From the IMG/VR virus record IMGVR_UViG_3300031951_000041, positions 53,857-117,856 of that record: a stretch of 64,000 nt of DNA. One strand, given 5' to 3'. Under the pieces are notes generated by a model that was not told the DNA's origin, did no database searches, and saw only the letters and a list, made by a program, of their open reading frames with translations. Positions within the stretch are counted from its first letter, which is position 1; each line of letters opens with the position of its first letter. This document shows positions 8,227 through 19,100 of this stretch, in pieces. The position numbers and the translations under genes are program-made. The DNA is from a virus.

Positions 8227-8625
8227 ATGGCCACCTTAAAAACACATAGAAGATACTCAGATATTAATCTGTTATTTTCGAGACATCCTACAACCGGGGA
8301 TGTTACAAAGAAAACTGATGTCGAAGCTATCAAGGCTTCGGTGCGTAATATTATTCTGACTAAAAATTATGAAAGACCTTTTCATCCGGAAATAGGTTGC
8401 CAAGTACACAGCTTATTATTTGAAAATGTAACTCCGGTTACTATTCAAGTAATGCAAAGAACTATCGCTCAGGCTTTAGAAAAATTTGAGCCTAGAGTAA
8501 CATTAGACAACGTTGTAATTGATCCTGATATTGATAATAATGGAATTAGAGTAGATGTATATTTTACAATTAATAATACACAGGAACCTGTAGTCATAAG
8601 TACAACTCTAACAAGAATAAGATAA
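8227..8625 (+). CDS. 25: Baseplate wedge protein gp25
   Basis: 132 residues, the same length as T4 gp25 (132). It shows the family pattern RYSDINLLFSRHPTTGDV, VRNIILTKNYERPFHPEIGC, LLFENVTP and the EPR core motif (EPRVTLDNV) followed by the C-terminal strands. gp25 joins the sheath-initiating wedge and is conserved in contractile injection systems and T6SS (TssE). The stop abuts the gp6 start. Confidence 0.95.
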   Translation: MATLKTHRRYSDINLLFSRHPTTGDVTKKTDVEAIKASVRNIILTKNYERPFHPEIGCQVHSLLFENVTPVTIQVMQRTIAQALEKFEPRVTLDNVVIDPDIDNNGIRVDVYFTINNTQEPVVISTTLTRIR

Positions 8626-10467
8626 ATGGCAAATTTACGAATTGCAGAGCTTGATTTTGATACTATCAAAACCAACCTAAAAACTTTTCTTCAAAGTCAA
8701 TCTGAATTTTCAGATTACGATTTTGAAGGTTCGGGTCTATCAATATTGTTAGATGTACTAGCTTACAACACTCATTACAATGCTTATTTGGCAAATATGG
8801 TAATGAATGAAATGTTTCTTGATTCAGCTGTCAAAAGAGCATCAGCAGTATCTATTGCAAAACATTTAGGTTATACTCCTACGTCTGTAACAGGAGCGGT
8901 CGCTAAAGTAGATATTGTAGTAACCAACCCGGTTGGATTTCCTGTAACACTTACTCTAGAACGTTATACTCCTTTTACCTGTTTAATAGACGGCTCTCCA
9001 TTCACATTCTTAAATATTGAACCTGTATCTATCTCACCGGTTAATGGTGTTTACTTATTTTCAGATGTTAGTATAAAAGAAGGTAAATTATTAGAATACT
9101 CTTATGTCGTACAAACAGGAAATCCATCAGAAAAATTTGTAATACCTAACTCCGATGTTGATATTTCTACGTTATATGTTACCGTTCAAAAATCTAATAA
9201 TGATGCTACGTTAGAATCTTTTATTCGAGCTACCGACATTTCAAATTATGACGGGGATTCTAATATCTTTTTTATAGAAGAAAATGCACTGGGCAATTAC
9301 GAATTGTTTTTTGGTGACGGTATTTTAGGTAAAAAGCTAGTAGCAGGTAATATTGTAACAATAAGATATCTGGTTAGCTCGGGTACAAATGGAAATGTAT
9401 CTAATGTCATCGATCAATCGTTTACTGCAGCAGCTCCTATAGGTGGTTCCACTACAGTAGCTGTTACTACAGTTCAAAATTCTAATGGTGGTACAGCTAG
9501 AGAATCTATCGACTCTATTCGCTTCAATGCACCTCGAGCTAATTTAGCTAAAGATAGAGCAGTTAATAAATCCGATTATCAAACATTAATAAAAACATAC
9601 TACCCAGGGATTAAATCTGTATCAGTATGGGGTGGTGAGGAAAATGTTCCCCCAGCATATGGTAAAGTTTTTATTACTCTTGCTCCTGAACCTGGGTTTG
9701 TTATTGATACAGGTACAAAAGAAAGTATTAAAAATGATTTGCTCAAAGACAGGCAAATTCTAGTAGTCACTCCTGAGTTTATAGATCCTGAATATACATA
9801 TCTTAATTTAGAAGTTGTTTTAAAATATAATAAAAATTTAACAACTTTACCAGTAACATCTATTGAAAGTCTAGCAAGAACCACTGTTAACAACTTCTTT
9901 GTAAACAATGTTCAAGCTTTTGGTAAAAATTTCTATTACTCACAGCTGTTAGAAGAATTGAATAACTGTAATCCTTCTATTGTTAGTTCTAACGCTGAAA
10001 TAGCCATACAAAAAAGAATTATACCCATATTGAATGTTTCTAATGCATATACTGATGAAAATACTCTAAACTTTAATAATCGACTTCACCCAGGTGAAAT
10101 TGAATCTACGAGATTTTTTATTAGTATAGGTGGCGATCTTATTCCAGTTAGATTGAGAGACGCCCCCGACACTATGCCTCCTAGTTATGATGGAACGGGT
10201 ACCATTGTGATGTATAACCCTATTACTATGGTAACTATTGATACTATTGGAACTGTAAATTATGCAACCGGTGAAATGAAGATTAACGGGTTTACCCCAG
10301 TAGGTTTTCCAACCGGTGTATTTGATATTAGGATAAATGCTAAGCTACAAGAAAATTCCACAGATGTTTCGGTATTAAGAAATCAAGTAATAGATCTGGA
10401 TAATACTGTTGCGTTTGAAGAAGCAAATAGAGTCTCAGGTTTAACCATTCAGGTTACAGCAGTATAA
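8626..10467 (+). CDS. 6: Baseplate wedge protein gp6
   Basis: 613 residues versus 660 in T4 gp6; the gpJ/TssF-type wedge protein that forms the inner baseplate ring. Landmarks are LRIAELDFDTIKTNLKTFL, DYDFEGSGLSILLDVLAYN, THYNAYLANMVMNEMFLDSA and LGYTPTS at the N terminus, then GNYELFFGDGILGK, the SSGTNGNVSN segment and KDRAVNKSDYQTLIKTYYP with IKSVSVWGGEE. The order gp25-gp6-gp7 is as in T4-like phages. Adjacent to gp25 with no gap; its stop overlaps the gp7 start. Confidence 0.93.
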   Translation: MANLRIAELDFDTIKTNLKTFLQSQSEFSDYDFEGSGLSILLDVLAYNTHYNAYLANMVMNEMFLDSAVKRASAVSIAKHLGYTPTSVTGAVAKVDIVVTNPVGFPVTLTLERYTPFTCLIDGSPFTFLNIEPVSISPVNGVYLFSDVSIKEGKLLEYSYVVQTGNPSEKFVIPNSDVDISTLYVTVQKSNNDATLESFIRATDISNYDGDSNIFFIEENALGNYELFFGDGILGKKLVAGNIVTIRYLVSSGTNGNVSNVIDQSFTAAAPIGGSTTVAVTTVQNSNGGTARESIDSIRFNAPRANLAKDRAVNKSDYQTLIKTYYPGIKSVSVWGGEENVPPAYGKVFITLAPEPGFVIDTGTKESIKNDLLKDRQILVVTPEFIDPEYTYLNLEVVLKYNKNLTTLPVTSIESLARTTVNNFFVNNVQAFGKNFYYSQLLEELNNCNPSIVSSNAEIAIQKRIIPILNVSNAYTDENTLNFNNRLHPGEIESTRFFISIGGDLIPVRLRDAPDTMPPSYDGTGTIVMYNPITMVTIDTIGTVNYATGEMKINGFTPVGFPTGVFDIRINAKLQENSTDVSVLRNQVIDLDNTVAFEEANRVSGLTIQVTAV

Positions 10468-12692
10468 TGTCACGAATAAAAGAAAGATTATCGAAACTGG
10501 TAGCAAGTCAGCTACCGGAATTCATCCAGTCAGACTATCCTACCTTCATAGCTTTTTTAGAAGCGTATTATGAATTTTTAGAGCAAGATCAAAATGCTCA
10601 AGAAATTCTACAAAACGCTGTTAGCTATAGAGATATTGATCGTACTACTACAGAATTCATTGAGTATTTTTTAAGAGAATATTGTGATAATATTCCAAGA
10701 GATGTACTTTCTGATAAAACAATTCTAACCAAATATATTAAAGACCTTTATAACTTTAAAGGTAGTGAAAAGTCTTTTTATCTTCTATTTCAATTATTAT
10801 ACAAAGAGAAGGTAAATCTATACTACCCTAGAGATGATATATTAATTCCATCTAGTGGTACATGGCAGCAGTCTACAATAATACAGCTTGAAACTTTAAA
10901 CGGTAACCCTGATACAGCTGTTAATGTACCGGGTGTAATTTTATCTACATCTACAGTAAATCCTATAACTCTTAAGAGTAAAAAAACTGTCACAGCCGTT
11001 ACTAATGTAGTAACTGGTGCTATTAGTACGAGTACTACTATTTTTGATTTTGAAATTGACAGAATAGGAATACCGGTTAATATCGGTGATATTGTTGAAG
11101 TAGGAGGATACAGGGGTAAAGTTCTAGGGGTACCTAGTTCAGTTTCTGTTATTAAGCCAGGTATCGGGTTTAAAATTGGTGATACTTTTGAAGTCAAATC
11201 TTTTCCAAGAGGTATTGGAGCTTATGTAAAAGTTACTTCGGTTGATGAGAATGGTGGTGTTAAGAATGCAGAACTTTTAAGAGTTGGTTCTGGGTATGAC
11301 ATTAATTTTTTTGCCACTATTGTTTCACAGGTATTAATTACCCCGCCCACATTTCTATTTAACACTGCCACAGGCAATGTCTCGATTGTTGACCAATATG
11401 TCGGTCTTTCAGATTTTGGTAGAATAACTAAACCAACCTATGCTGATGGATCATATGTAGCTGGTGATTATTGTGACGAAGTTGTTAGAGTCTTTAATTA
11501 CGGCCCAGTTAATCAAGGTGATATCTATTTCGGTGCAGAAGAAAAATACGAAGCGGTTCTAGATATAAAAGTTGGATCGAGAATTAACTACCCGGGTTAT
11601 TACAAAACAAATAAAGGATTCTTAAGCGATAGTACAATTAATGTAGCTGATGCTAACTATTATACCCCATACACCTATGTAGTAGTTTCTAATAAACGTT
11701 TACAAGACTATAAGAGAGCAATTTTAGATATTCTACACCCAGCAGGCACTAACCTGATTGGTGAATTAAGAATGCTAAATGAAATTGATGCTATTCCGAC
11801 CGTTGGTACTACCTTCGACTTCTTACGTACTACTGTTCTGGATATTTTCAGCACTTCTGATATTGCTACTAAACAAGTAACAAAAGTTCGTAGTTCTAAT
11901 ACTACTCCAAGTGATAATGTATTCTCTAAAGTCTTTGCCAAGGTTCTTACCACTAACCAAACAAGTTTTGCAAACGTAACATTAAGACACTTAACTAGAT
12001 ATCTTGCTAATATATCCAATATTACTGTTAATGTTGAAAATATTATTTCTAACGTTAGCAAAGTTTTAAGCACCGTTAATGCATTAGATGATAATTCATC
12101 TGCTAATATTAATATAATTAGAGGTGATGCAGGTGATTTACTTGTTTCAAATGATCTAGCAATATTTAATATATCAACAGTTTATGAAAGTAACACGACT
12201 GTAGCATCTGCTAATACGATTGCCAACATAATCATAAACCCTGTTTCATTATCATCTCAGGTAGACGAGTTTCTTGCTAATGTAAATAAGGTACTAGGTA
12301 GTAATTCTAGTATAAATGATGATATATTAAAAGATGTAACTATAGTAAAAGGTATAGGTGAGGATGAGGTATTTTCCAACGATTTAGCTACTATAAATTT
12401 TACATCTATTCAGTCTGATAATCAATTTTTACTATCAGAAAATGCAATTTTTACTATAAATGCAGTATTAAATTCTGTCGATCAAGTTTTAGATAATCTT
12501 TCTAGCAACATAAATATTGTCAAGACTAATAATGTTGCTATACAAGATAACCTGGTAGTTTCAGTTGATAGTCTGGTTTTATCTAGTAACGTTAATAACT
12601 CTGATTCTGGTAGTATTTTTCTTTCCAATTACTCTAACATACCTAACGAATATTTTGCAGAGCAGTATGTTGGTGATTTAACAACGTTTTAA
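10467..12692 (+). CDS. 7: Baseplate wedge protein gp7-like, with Asn/Ser-rich C-terminal repeats
   Basis: 741 residues. The N-terminal 130 residues (LVASQLPEFIQSDYPTFIAF, LEAYYEFLEQ, FKGSEKSFYLLFQLLYKE) match the start of gp7-type wedge proteins of marine T4-like phages. Residues 130-460 hold beta-rich domains with VKPGIGFKIGDTF and GSGYDINFFATI motifs. From about 480 to 720 the sequence turns into degenerate repeats rich in N, S, V and D (for example VDEFLANVNKVLGSNSSIND and VDQVLDNLSSNINIVKTNN). T4 gp7 has 1032 residues. Position after gp6 supports the call; the repeats have no T4 counterpart that I know of. Confidence 0.75.
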   Translation: MSRIKERLSKLVASQLPEFIQSDYPTFIAFLEAYYEFLEQDQNAQEILQNAVSYRDIDRTTTEFIEYFLREYCDNIPRDVLSDKTILTKYIKDLYNFKGSEKSFYLLFQLLYKEKVNLYYPRDDILIPSSGTWQQSTIIQLETLNGNPDTAVNVPGVILSTSTVNPITLKSKKTVTAVTNVVTGAISTSTTIFDFEIDRIGIPVNIGDIVEVGGYRGKVLGVPSSVSVIKPGIGFKIGDTFEVKSFPRGIGAYVKVTSVDENGGVKNAELLRVGSGYDINFFATIVSQVLITPPTFLFNTATGNVSIVDQYVGLSDFGRITKPTYADGSYVAGDYCDEVVRVFNYGPVNQGDIYFGAEEKYEAVLDIKVGSRINYPGYYKTNKGFLSDSTINVADANYYTPYTYVVVSNKRLQDYKRAILDILHPAGTNLIGELRMLNEIDAIPTVGTTFDFLRTTVLDIFSTSDIATKQVTKVRSSNTTPSDNVFSKVFAKVLTTNQTSFANVTLRHLTRYLANISNITVNVENIISNVSKVLSTVNALDDNSSANINIIRGDAGDLLVSNDLAIFNISTVYESNTTVASANTIANIIINPVSLSSQVDEFLANVNKVLGSNSSINDDILKDVTIVKGIGEDEVFSNDLATINFTSIQSDNQFLLSENAIFTINAVLNSVDQVLDNLSSNINIVKTNNVAIQDNLVVSVDSLVLSSNVNNSDSGSIFLSNYSNIPNEYFAEQYVGDLTTF

Positions 12693-12702
12693 GGAGATTT
12701 AA

Positions 12703-13152
12703 ATGAGTGGCTTAAATGAGACACTACAATTGAAAGGTACTCTGTTAATTACCAAAACAGATAAAGATGGTAATGTAACAAAAACCGAAGTACCAAATAC
12801 TGTTGTTGCAAATGGTAAAACATTTATTGCATCACGTATGGCTGCTAATACTACACCGGTTATGTCAACTATGGGTATTGGTACATCTTCAACCCCAGCA
12901 ACTACATCAGATACGCAGTTAGGTGCTCAAGTACAATTAAATGCACTTTCACCTGTAGGTGGTTCACCATCAGCAAATACTGTTGTTTATACAGCAACAT
13001 TTTTACCTAATGAACCAGGTACAAGTGCAGCGTTAACTGAAGCCGGTGTTTTTAATTCGGCAAACACAATGCTATGCCGTACAGTATTTCCTGTAATTAA
13101 CAAGCAAACCACTGACACCATTACTATTTCTTGGACAGTATCGTTAATTTAA
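12703..13152 (+). CDS. Virion structural protein, unknown
   Basis: 149 residues with a good ribosome site (AAGGAG). The N-terminal half is LKGTLLITKTDKDGNVTKTE then VVANGKTFIASRM and MSTMGIGTSSTPAT; the second half has EPGTSAALTEAGVFNS and TITISWTVSLI. This pattern (a G-x-GT-S/T-x-x-T motif followed by an EAGVFN motif) recurs in small tail or fibre-attachment proteins of phages. It sits between gp7 and gp8, so a baseplate periphery role is inferred. Confidence 0.65.
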   Translation: MSGLNETLQLKGTLLITKTDKDGNVTKTEVPNTVVANGKTFIASRMAANTTPVMSTMGIGTSSTPATTSDTQLGAQVQLNALSPVGGSPSANTVVYTATFLPNEPGTSAALTEAGVFNSANTMLCRTVFPVINKQTTDTITISWTVSLI

Positions 13153-13155
13153 AAT

Positions 13156-16134
13156 ATGTCAACACTAATTAAACCGCTGCTGCACGGCAGTGTTGCTGAA
13201 TCTTTACTTAATGAAATTAATACACGAGCAGGGAGATACTACTATTTCCTTGGTAAAGTATTAACATGGTCAGATGAAACAGACCCTCCGTTGCCGGTTG
13301 ATAGTGTAGAATATGAAAGAGAAGTAAGAAGAAATATTGTTATTGTTAAAGAAATTAGACCAGGGGATGTTAGTTTAATTATTGATAGAGTTAATTGGAC
13401 ATCTGATACCGTTTATGACATGTATGATGATAGAATTTCTGATGAGTTAGACGGTATCAATTTGGTGTCAGGGGGTACAGGGTATTCTAATAACCCAACT
13501 GTAACTATTTCTGGTGGTGGGGGATTTGGTGCTAAAGCTAATGCACTAACTAACACCGGGATAATTACAAGTATTGTTATGACCGATAGGGGGTATGGTT
13601 ATAATTCTACTCCTACAGTTACTATTACTGATCCTTATGGAAGTAATGCAAATGCAATCGCCGTACTCTCTCGTGCCACTTCTGGGGCTGCTAACCTACA
13701 GTCCTCTAATTTTTATGTTGTCAATGATGAATTTAATATTTACAAATGTTTAGACAATAACAACGGTGGAAGATCAACATTTAAACCAACTGATACAGGA
13801 TTTGATGCCTTCTCTCTGCCAGACGGTTACGTTTGGAAATACATGGGTTCAGTTCCTCCTTCTTTAAGACATAAATTTGCTTCAAGAACAAAAGTACCTA
13901 TTGTTAGAGCCGTAAATGAAGCGTTTTATTCCGGTGGTGAGATTAAAAAAATTAGTATATTAGACACTGGAAATAATTATAATACTGCTTCACTCACCAT
14001 CACAGGTGATGGTTATCTAGCCGGTGATCAGTATTACTTGTCTACATTTACGATAACTAATAGCGGCTCAGGATACTCGACCGCTACGGTTTCTATTGAC
14101 CCTCCTGTATTTGGTTCATCTACATGGTTACCAAATCTCTTAGTGTATGTAGGTACGTATTTAAATTATGATAATAACTATTACATCGTTGTAAATGGAG
14201 GTACAACTTCTACACAACCTCCTGTTCACACGGTAGGTGTAGAAGCCAATGGGTCTACAGGTTTAAAATTCTTAGGCAAGCGTGCAACTGCTAATGCAGT
14301 AATTTCTAGCGGTCAAGTAACCTCTATCGTACCAGATGGTAGTTTAAGATCTATTACTGCTATCGATAGCGGTACTGGATACGCTTATGCTCCAACTATA
14401 TCCTTTACTGGAGGTAGTGGGTCTGGAGCAAATGCATATGCAGTCGTTTCAAATGGATCAGTAGTTTCGTATGTTATAACGAATATTGGTTCTGGATATA
14501 CTTCACCTCCTACGGTTGTGGTAGGGCGCCCATGGGTAGCAAATGCTAAAGTTGAACTTAATGAACAAATTTATAATGGTGAATATCTATACACTATTAC
14601 AGATGTAGATATTGATGGTACTATAAGAGAAGCTAATGTCACATATGGTGGTAGTGGTCTAGCTCTAGGAAATGGTTATATTAAAGCACCTAACGTAACA
14701 TTTGTTGGTGGTGGGGGTAATAACTTATCGGCTTTTGCTCAAATTCATAATAATGCTATTGCAAATATTTTCATAACTAATATTGGTAACGATTATACAT
14801 CAGCACCAACGGTAGTTATTGGAGATCAATGGGCAGCTAATTTAAATGTTATAGCAAATACTCAAATATTCTATTTAAGTAACTTATACACCGTTTTAAA
14901 TACAGGTAACTTAAATACCACAGCTCCATTACATGTATCCGGTACACAACAATTAGGTACTTCCAACTTAAGGTTTGAAGGAAATATTGCTACAGCTACG
15001 GTAAGTTTATATAGATCAAATTTCCTAAACACCACAGCCCCTACCCATGTAGTAGGTACAGTTAAATTAGGTGGAGCTAATGTCACAATAGCTGGTACTC
15101 ACGCCGAAGCTACTGCAGTGTTAAAGTATGGTTCTGGGTATAATTATACTCCTAACTTAACTATTTCCGGTAATGGAACCAACGCTGCTGGCTCAATTGC
15201 AGTTACAAAATCAGAAGCTCTAATTAGACCAATTTTAGATAACGGTAGAATTGTTAGAGTAGCTATAGATGACGGTGGTACAGGATATACATATGCAGTT
15301 ATAAATGTTATTGGTGACGGGTCTAATGCAAAATTCTTCATAGATTTTTCACCTGGAGATCTTATATCACTACAATCTTCTATTGAACTATTAGCTAACG
15401 AGGGCGGCATTCACGCGGCAAAAGTTATATCCGGGGGGTACAGCTACCCTGGTACTACCGCCAATGTTACTATTACTGGAGATGGTACAGGTGCTACCGC
15501 CACAGCGTCAGTGTTAGGTGGTAAGGTAACTAAAATAAACATAATTACCCCGGGCACAGGGTACTCCAAAGCTAACGTTAATATTATTTCAGAAGTTGGA
15601 AGAGGTGCGTCCGCTCGCGCTATTTACCCTCCTAAAGGAGGGCACGGTAAAGATATTGTTCAAGAATTATTTGCAAGAGCTATAGCTTTTTATAGTAATG
15701 TTTCTGACGATACTAATCAAGGGTTTGATGTAGATAACGACTATCGTCAATTTGGTATCATAAAATCTATTTCAAATTATGATGATCCAAGGTATTTTAA
15801 TGAATCTATCGGTTCTGCATGCTGGGTAATTTCGGGAGTGATGAGTCCTAGTGTTTTTGCACCAGATAGAATAATTACTAGTACATTCTCCGGTGGTAAG
15901 TTTCTCATAGTAGCTTCTACTACTACTGGCGTTTTAGTACAAGCATTAGATAATATTGATCCAACTGTGGGTGAAAATTTCTTTACTGACACAGGTGAGG
16001 CCTTTGTAGCCACTGGAATTACTAAACCAGCCGTGGATAAATATTCCGGAGATTTAATGTACATAGACAATCGTCTTGCATTTACCCCTTCTACAGAACA
16101 AGCAGTTTCATTGTTAACAGTATTTACATTCTAA
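13156..16134 (+). CDS. 8: Baseplate wedge protein gp8 with a very large repeat insertion
   Basis: 992 residues against 334 in T4 gp8. Both ends align by eye with T4 gp8: the start has YYFLGKVLTWSDETDPPLPV and LIIDRVNW, the middle DGYVWKYMGSVPP, and the last residues SGDLMYIDNRLAF ... LLTVFTF, which correspond to the T4 ending with YMENR and ILFTF. Two insertions, near residues 95-175 and about 270-835, are built from repeats of the form GSGYTSPPTVVVG / GAxAxAxxxxGxVxxIxIxxxGxGY. These are beta-rich and may fold as stacked solenoid modules on the wedge exterior. The repeats carry thymine/adenine-rich codons like the rest, with no sign of recent import. Confidence 0.85.
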   Translation: MSTLIKPLLHGSVAESLLNEINTRAGRYYYFLGKVLTWSDETDPPLPVDSVEYEREVRRNIVIVKEIRPGDVSLIIDRVNWTSDTVYDMYDDRISDELDGINLVSGGTGYSNNPTVTISGGGGFGAKANALTNTGIITSIVMTDRGYGYNSTPTVTITDPYGSNANAIAVLSRATSGAANLQSSNFYVVNDEFNIYKCLDNNNGGRSTFKPTDTGFDAFSLPDGYVWKYMGSVPPSLRHKFASRTKVPIVRAVNEAFYSGGEIKKISILDTGNNYNTASLTITGDGYLAGDQYYLSTFTITNSGSGYSTATVSIDPPVFGSSTWLPNLLVYVGTYLNYDNNYYIVVNGGTTSTQPPVHTVGVEANGSTGLKFLGKRATANAVISSGQVTSIVPDGSLRSITAIDSGTGYAYAPTISFTGGSGSGANAYAVVSNGSVVSYVITNIGSGYTSPPTVVVGRPWVANAKVELNEQIYNGEYLYTITDVDIDGTIREANVTYGGSGLALGNGYIKAPNVTFVGGGGNNLSAFAQIHNNAIANIFITNIGNDYTSAPTVVIGDQWAANLNVIANTQIFYLSNLYTVLNTGNLNTTAPLHVSGTQQLGTSNLRFEGNIATATVSLYRSNFLNTTAPTHVVGTVKLGGANVTIAGTHAEATAVLKYGSGYNYTPNLTISGNGTNAAGSIAVTKSEALIRPILDNGRIVRVAIDDGGTGYTYAVINVIGDGSNAKFFIDFSPGDLISLQSSIELLANEGGIHAAKVISGGYSYPGTTANVTITGDGTGATATASVLGGKVTKINIITPGTGYSKANVNIISEVGRGASARAIYPPKGGHGKDIVQELFARAIAFYSNVSDDTNQGFDVDNDYRQFGIIKSISNYDDPRYFNESIGSACWVISGVMSPSVFAPDRIITSTFSGGKFLIVASTTTGVLVQALDNIDPTVGENFFTDTGEAFVATGITKPAVDKYSGDLMYIDNRLAFTPSTEQAVSLLTVFTF

Positions 16135-16144
16135 TAGGTAAAAA

Positions 16145-19100
16145 ATGGCAATTGATTTTAATGTAGCTCCTTACCATGATGATTTTTCACCGAGCTCAAG
16201 ATATTATCGCATATTATATAAACCTAGTCGTTCAGTTCAAGCTCGTGAATTAACTCAAATGCAATCGATTCTTCAGAATCAGATTGCAGCAATGGGTACT
16301 AATGTATTCAAAGAAGGAACTATAATTTTAGGTGGTAAAACATTTTTTTACGTTATAGATTATGTAACTATCACAGGGACCTCTACCCCTACCGAATTTG
16401 TAGATAAAGTTATTGTAGGTGTAACTTCAGGTGCGAGAGCTCGAGTTATTCAGGTAACCCCATATGAAGTTTTCGATAGCGTAACATACCCACCTGCCCT
16501 CCATTTTCAATACATTGATGGTACCGAAACATTTCAGGCCGGTGAAGCGATTGTTATTGAGGGAACCACTACCACAGTAACTTTAACTGACAATGCATTG
16601 TTCTCTGGTAAGTCCAAAGTTTACAACATCCAAGATTCTGTTTTTTTTACTAACGGTTTTTTTGTATTTTGCCCTTCACAAACTGCAGTAGTAGGTCGAT
16701 TAACTTCGGTACCTTCAGCAATCATTGGTTTAAAAATAAAAGAGGGTATAGCTAACTCTGACGATGATCCGTCTTTATTAGATCCTGCAGTTGGTTCTAA
16801 TAATTACTTTGCACCCGGTGCAGACCGTTATTTTATTGACTTAGAATTATCTGTTATTAATTTTGATCCAGATGTAGAAGGCTCTGAAGATCAAGAAATT
16901 CCTAACTTTATTCAGCTTGCAAAATGTTACTACGGTGACTTATTAAATCCTCCATTAAAAACAGATTTTAATGAAGTTGAAAGTATGATGGCGCGTAGAA
17001 CTTACGATGAATCTGGTGATTATACAGTAAGACCGTTTATTGCGCAAGTAGTTAATCATAGATACGGAAGTAATTTAGCTCATTCTATTAAAGTATCTAC
17101 AGGTAAAGCTTATGTTCGTGGTTATGAATTTGAAACTACAGCTCCACTTTATTTAACTTTAGATAGAGCATTAGACACAGCAAGAGACTCCGACTTCCCT
17201 GTAGTACTGTCTTATGGTAATTATATACAAATAAATGAACCTACGGGGATGTTTTATCCTACCAAGGCTGAATTAGTTTACTTAAGTAGAAGTACTGCAC
17301 CTAATGTTAGTTATTCAAGCAATGCAGCTTTTCAAGCTAATGTAGTCGGTACAGCCCGAGTAAGATATGTTGACTGGTCCGGTACGGGTAATGTTTATAA
17401 TATGTACCTGTACAACATTGCCATGAAAACAGATAATGTTACCGGCGCTAGTAACGTATTTTCAGAAACTAACAGTATTATTTCAGCCACTATTAGTGGA
17501 GCTTCTGTAACTCCTCTAGCTAATAGTAATGTATTAAGTTTTGGTAATGCTGCTATTATATCACCGCAAAGAGATAATACCTCTTTATTCCTAATACCTC
17601 AGAGATTTGTTAAAACCTTAACACCAAACGCAGTTTCAAATATTTCGTTTTTAGGCGGGACATTATTTGAAGACGTTCAATTTACATCTGTAGGTGGTGG
17701 AAAATCTTCCGGTCAGATTGAGGTTGGTTTACCTAATAGATTTACTGGAACAGGTGAATTATCTGCTACTTTATCTAATTCATACTATCAAGGTGTAGTA
17801 GTTACATCTGCATCTGGTCCTCCGGTAGGTACCAGATTAATATTTGGTGTAACAGGTAAGTCTAATGTCGTGGTATCTTCTACAAGTTCTTTATCCAGAA
17901 GTACGCTTACTGTAACCGATGGTGGGTCGTTCACAGCAAATATTTTTGCTGTTGTAAATTATAGACAAGGCTCGGCTGGTAGTAAATTAAAAAATGCAAA
18001 TACCAGAGTCAAAGTAGTTACGGCAGATCCAGACGGAAACGTTACAGGCAATCTTTTAGCCGTTATTTCTTTAGATTATCCTGATGTATCAGCTATTAAT
18101 AGTGTTATTGATGCCACAGGTAATTCTGCCGCATCCTTTTTTACTTTGGATACAGGTTTGCGTGATGATTATTATGAGCACGCTACTTTAAGAGCTCTTC
18201 CAGGTAATAACATTCCATTACTTAATGTTACAACTAACCCTAATCTTACAATTACTTATACAGTTTTAGAACATACTGATGTAAATCAAACCGGTTATTT
18301 TACTGTCGATTCCTATCAAAATCTTGATTTTGCTGATATACCTACCTACACAAACGCACAAGGTAGAAAAGTAAATCTTTCAGACGTATTAGATTTTAGA
18401 GCAGTGAGATTACCAAATAGCAATACATTTGTTTCACCTGTAGTTCCAGTTCCAGATTCCACATTTACTACAACTGTAGATTATTACTTACCTAGAAAAG
18501 ATAAAATTGTAATTACTAAAGATAGAAAGATGAAGGTCATAAAAGGTGTTCCTGCAAAAACACCTACCTTACCTTCTGATCTAACTGATGCAATGACAAT
18601 TTATACCATCACTCTTGCACCGTATACTGCTAGACCTGAGGATGTAAAGTTAGTATATAATGAGAACAAGCGTTATACAATGCGCGATATAGGTAAATTA
18701 GAAAGAAGAATTAATAAACTAGAATATTATACTGCACTAAGTTTCTTAGAGAAAATTGCAGCTGATGAAAAAGTACCAAGCGCTCTTCCAGGTATCGATA
18801 GATTTAAAAATGGAATTATGGTAGATTCATTTGCTGGTCACTCGGTAAGTGATGTAGGTAATAAAGATCTAAGATGCTCCATTGATTACGAACGTAGATT
18901 ACTACGACCAATGTTCGTAGCTGATTCCTATCTATACTCGGTATTACCTCAATCAAATAATTTTAAGTTAAGTGGTGATATTTTAACAATAGATTATAGA
19001 GAAGCTATTGGAGTTGTGGATCAAACTTTAGCATCCAACACTGTACCACTAATGCCTTTTGCTGTATTCAATTGGGTAGGTACAATGAAGTTAAGCCCTC

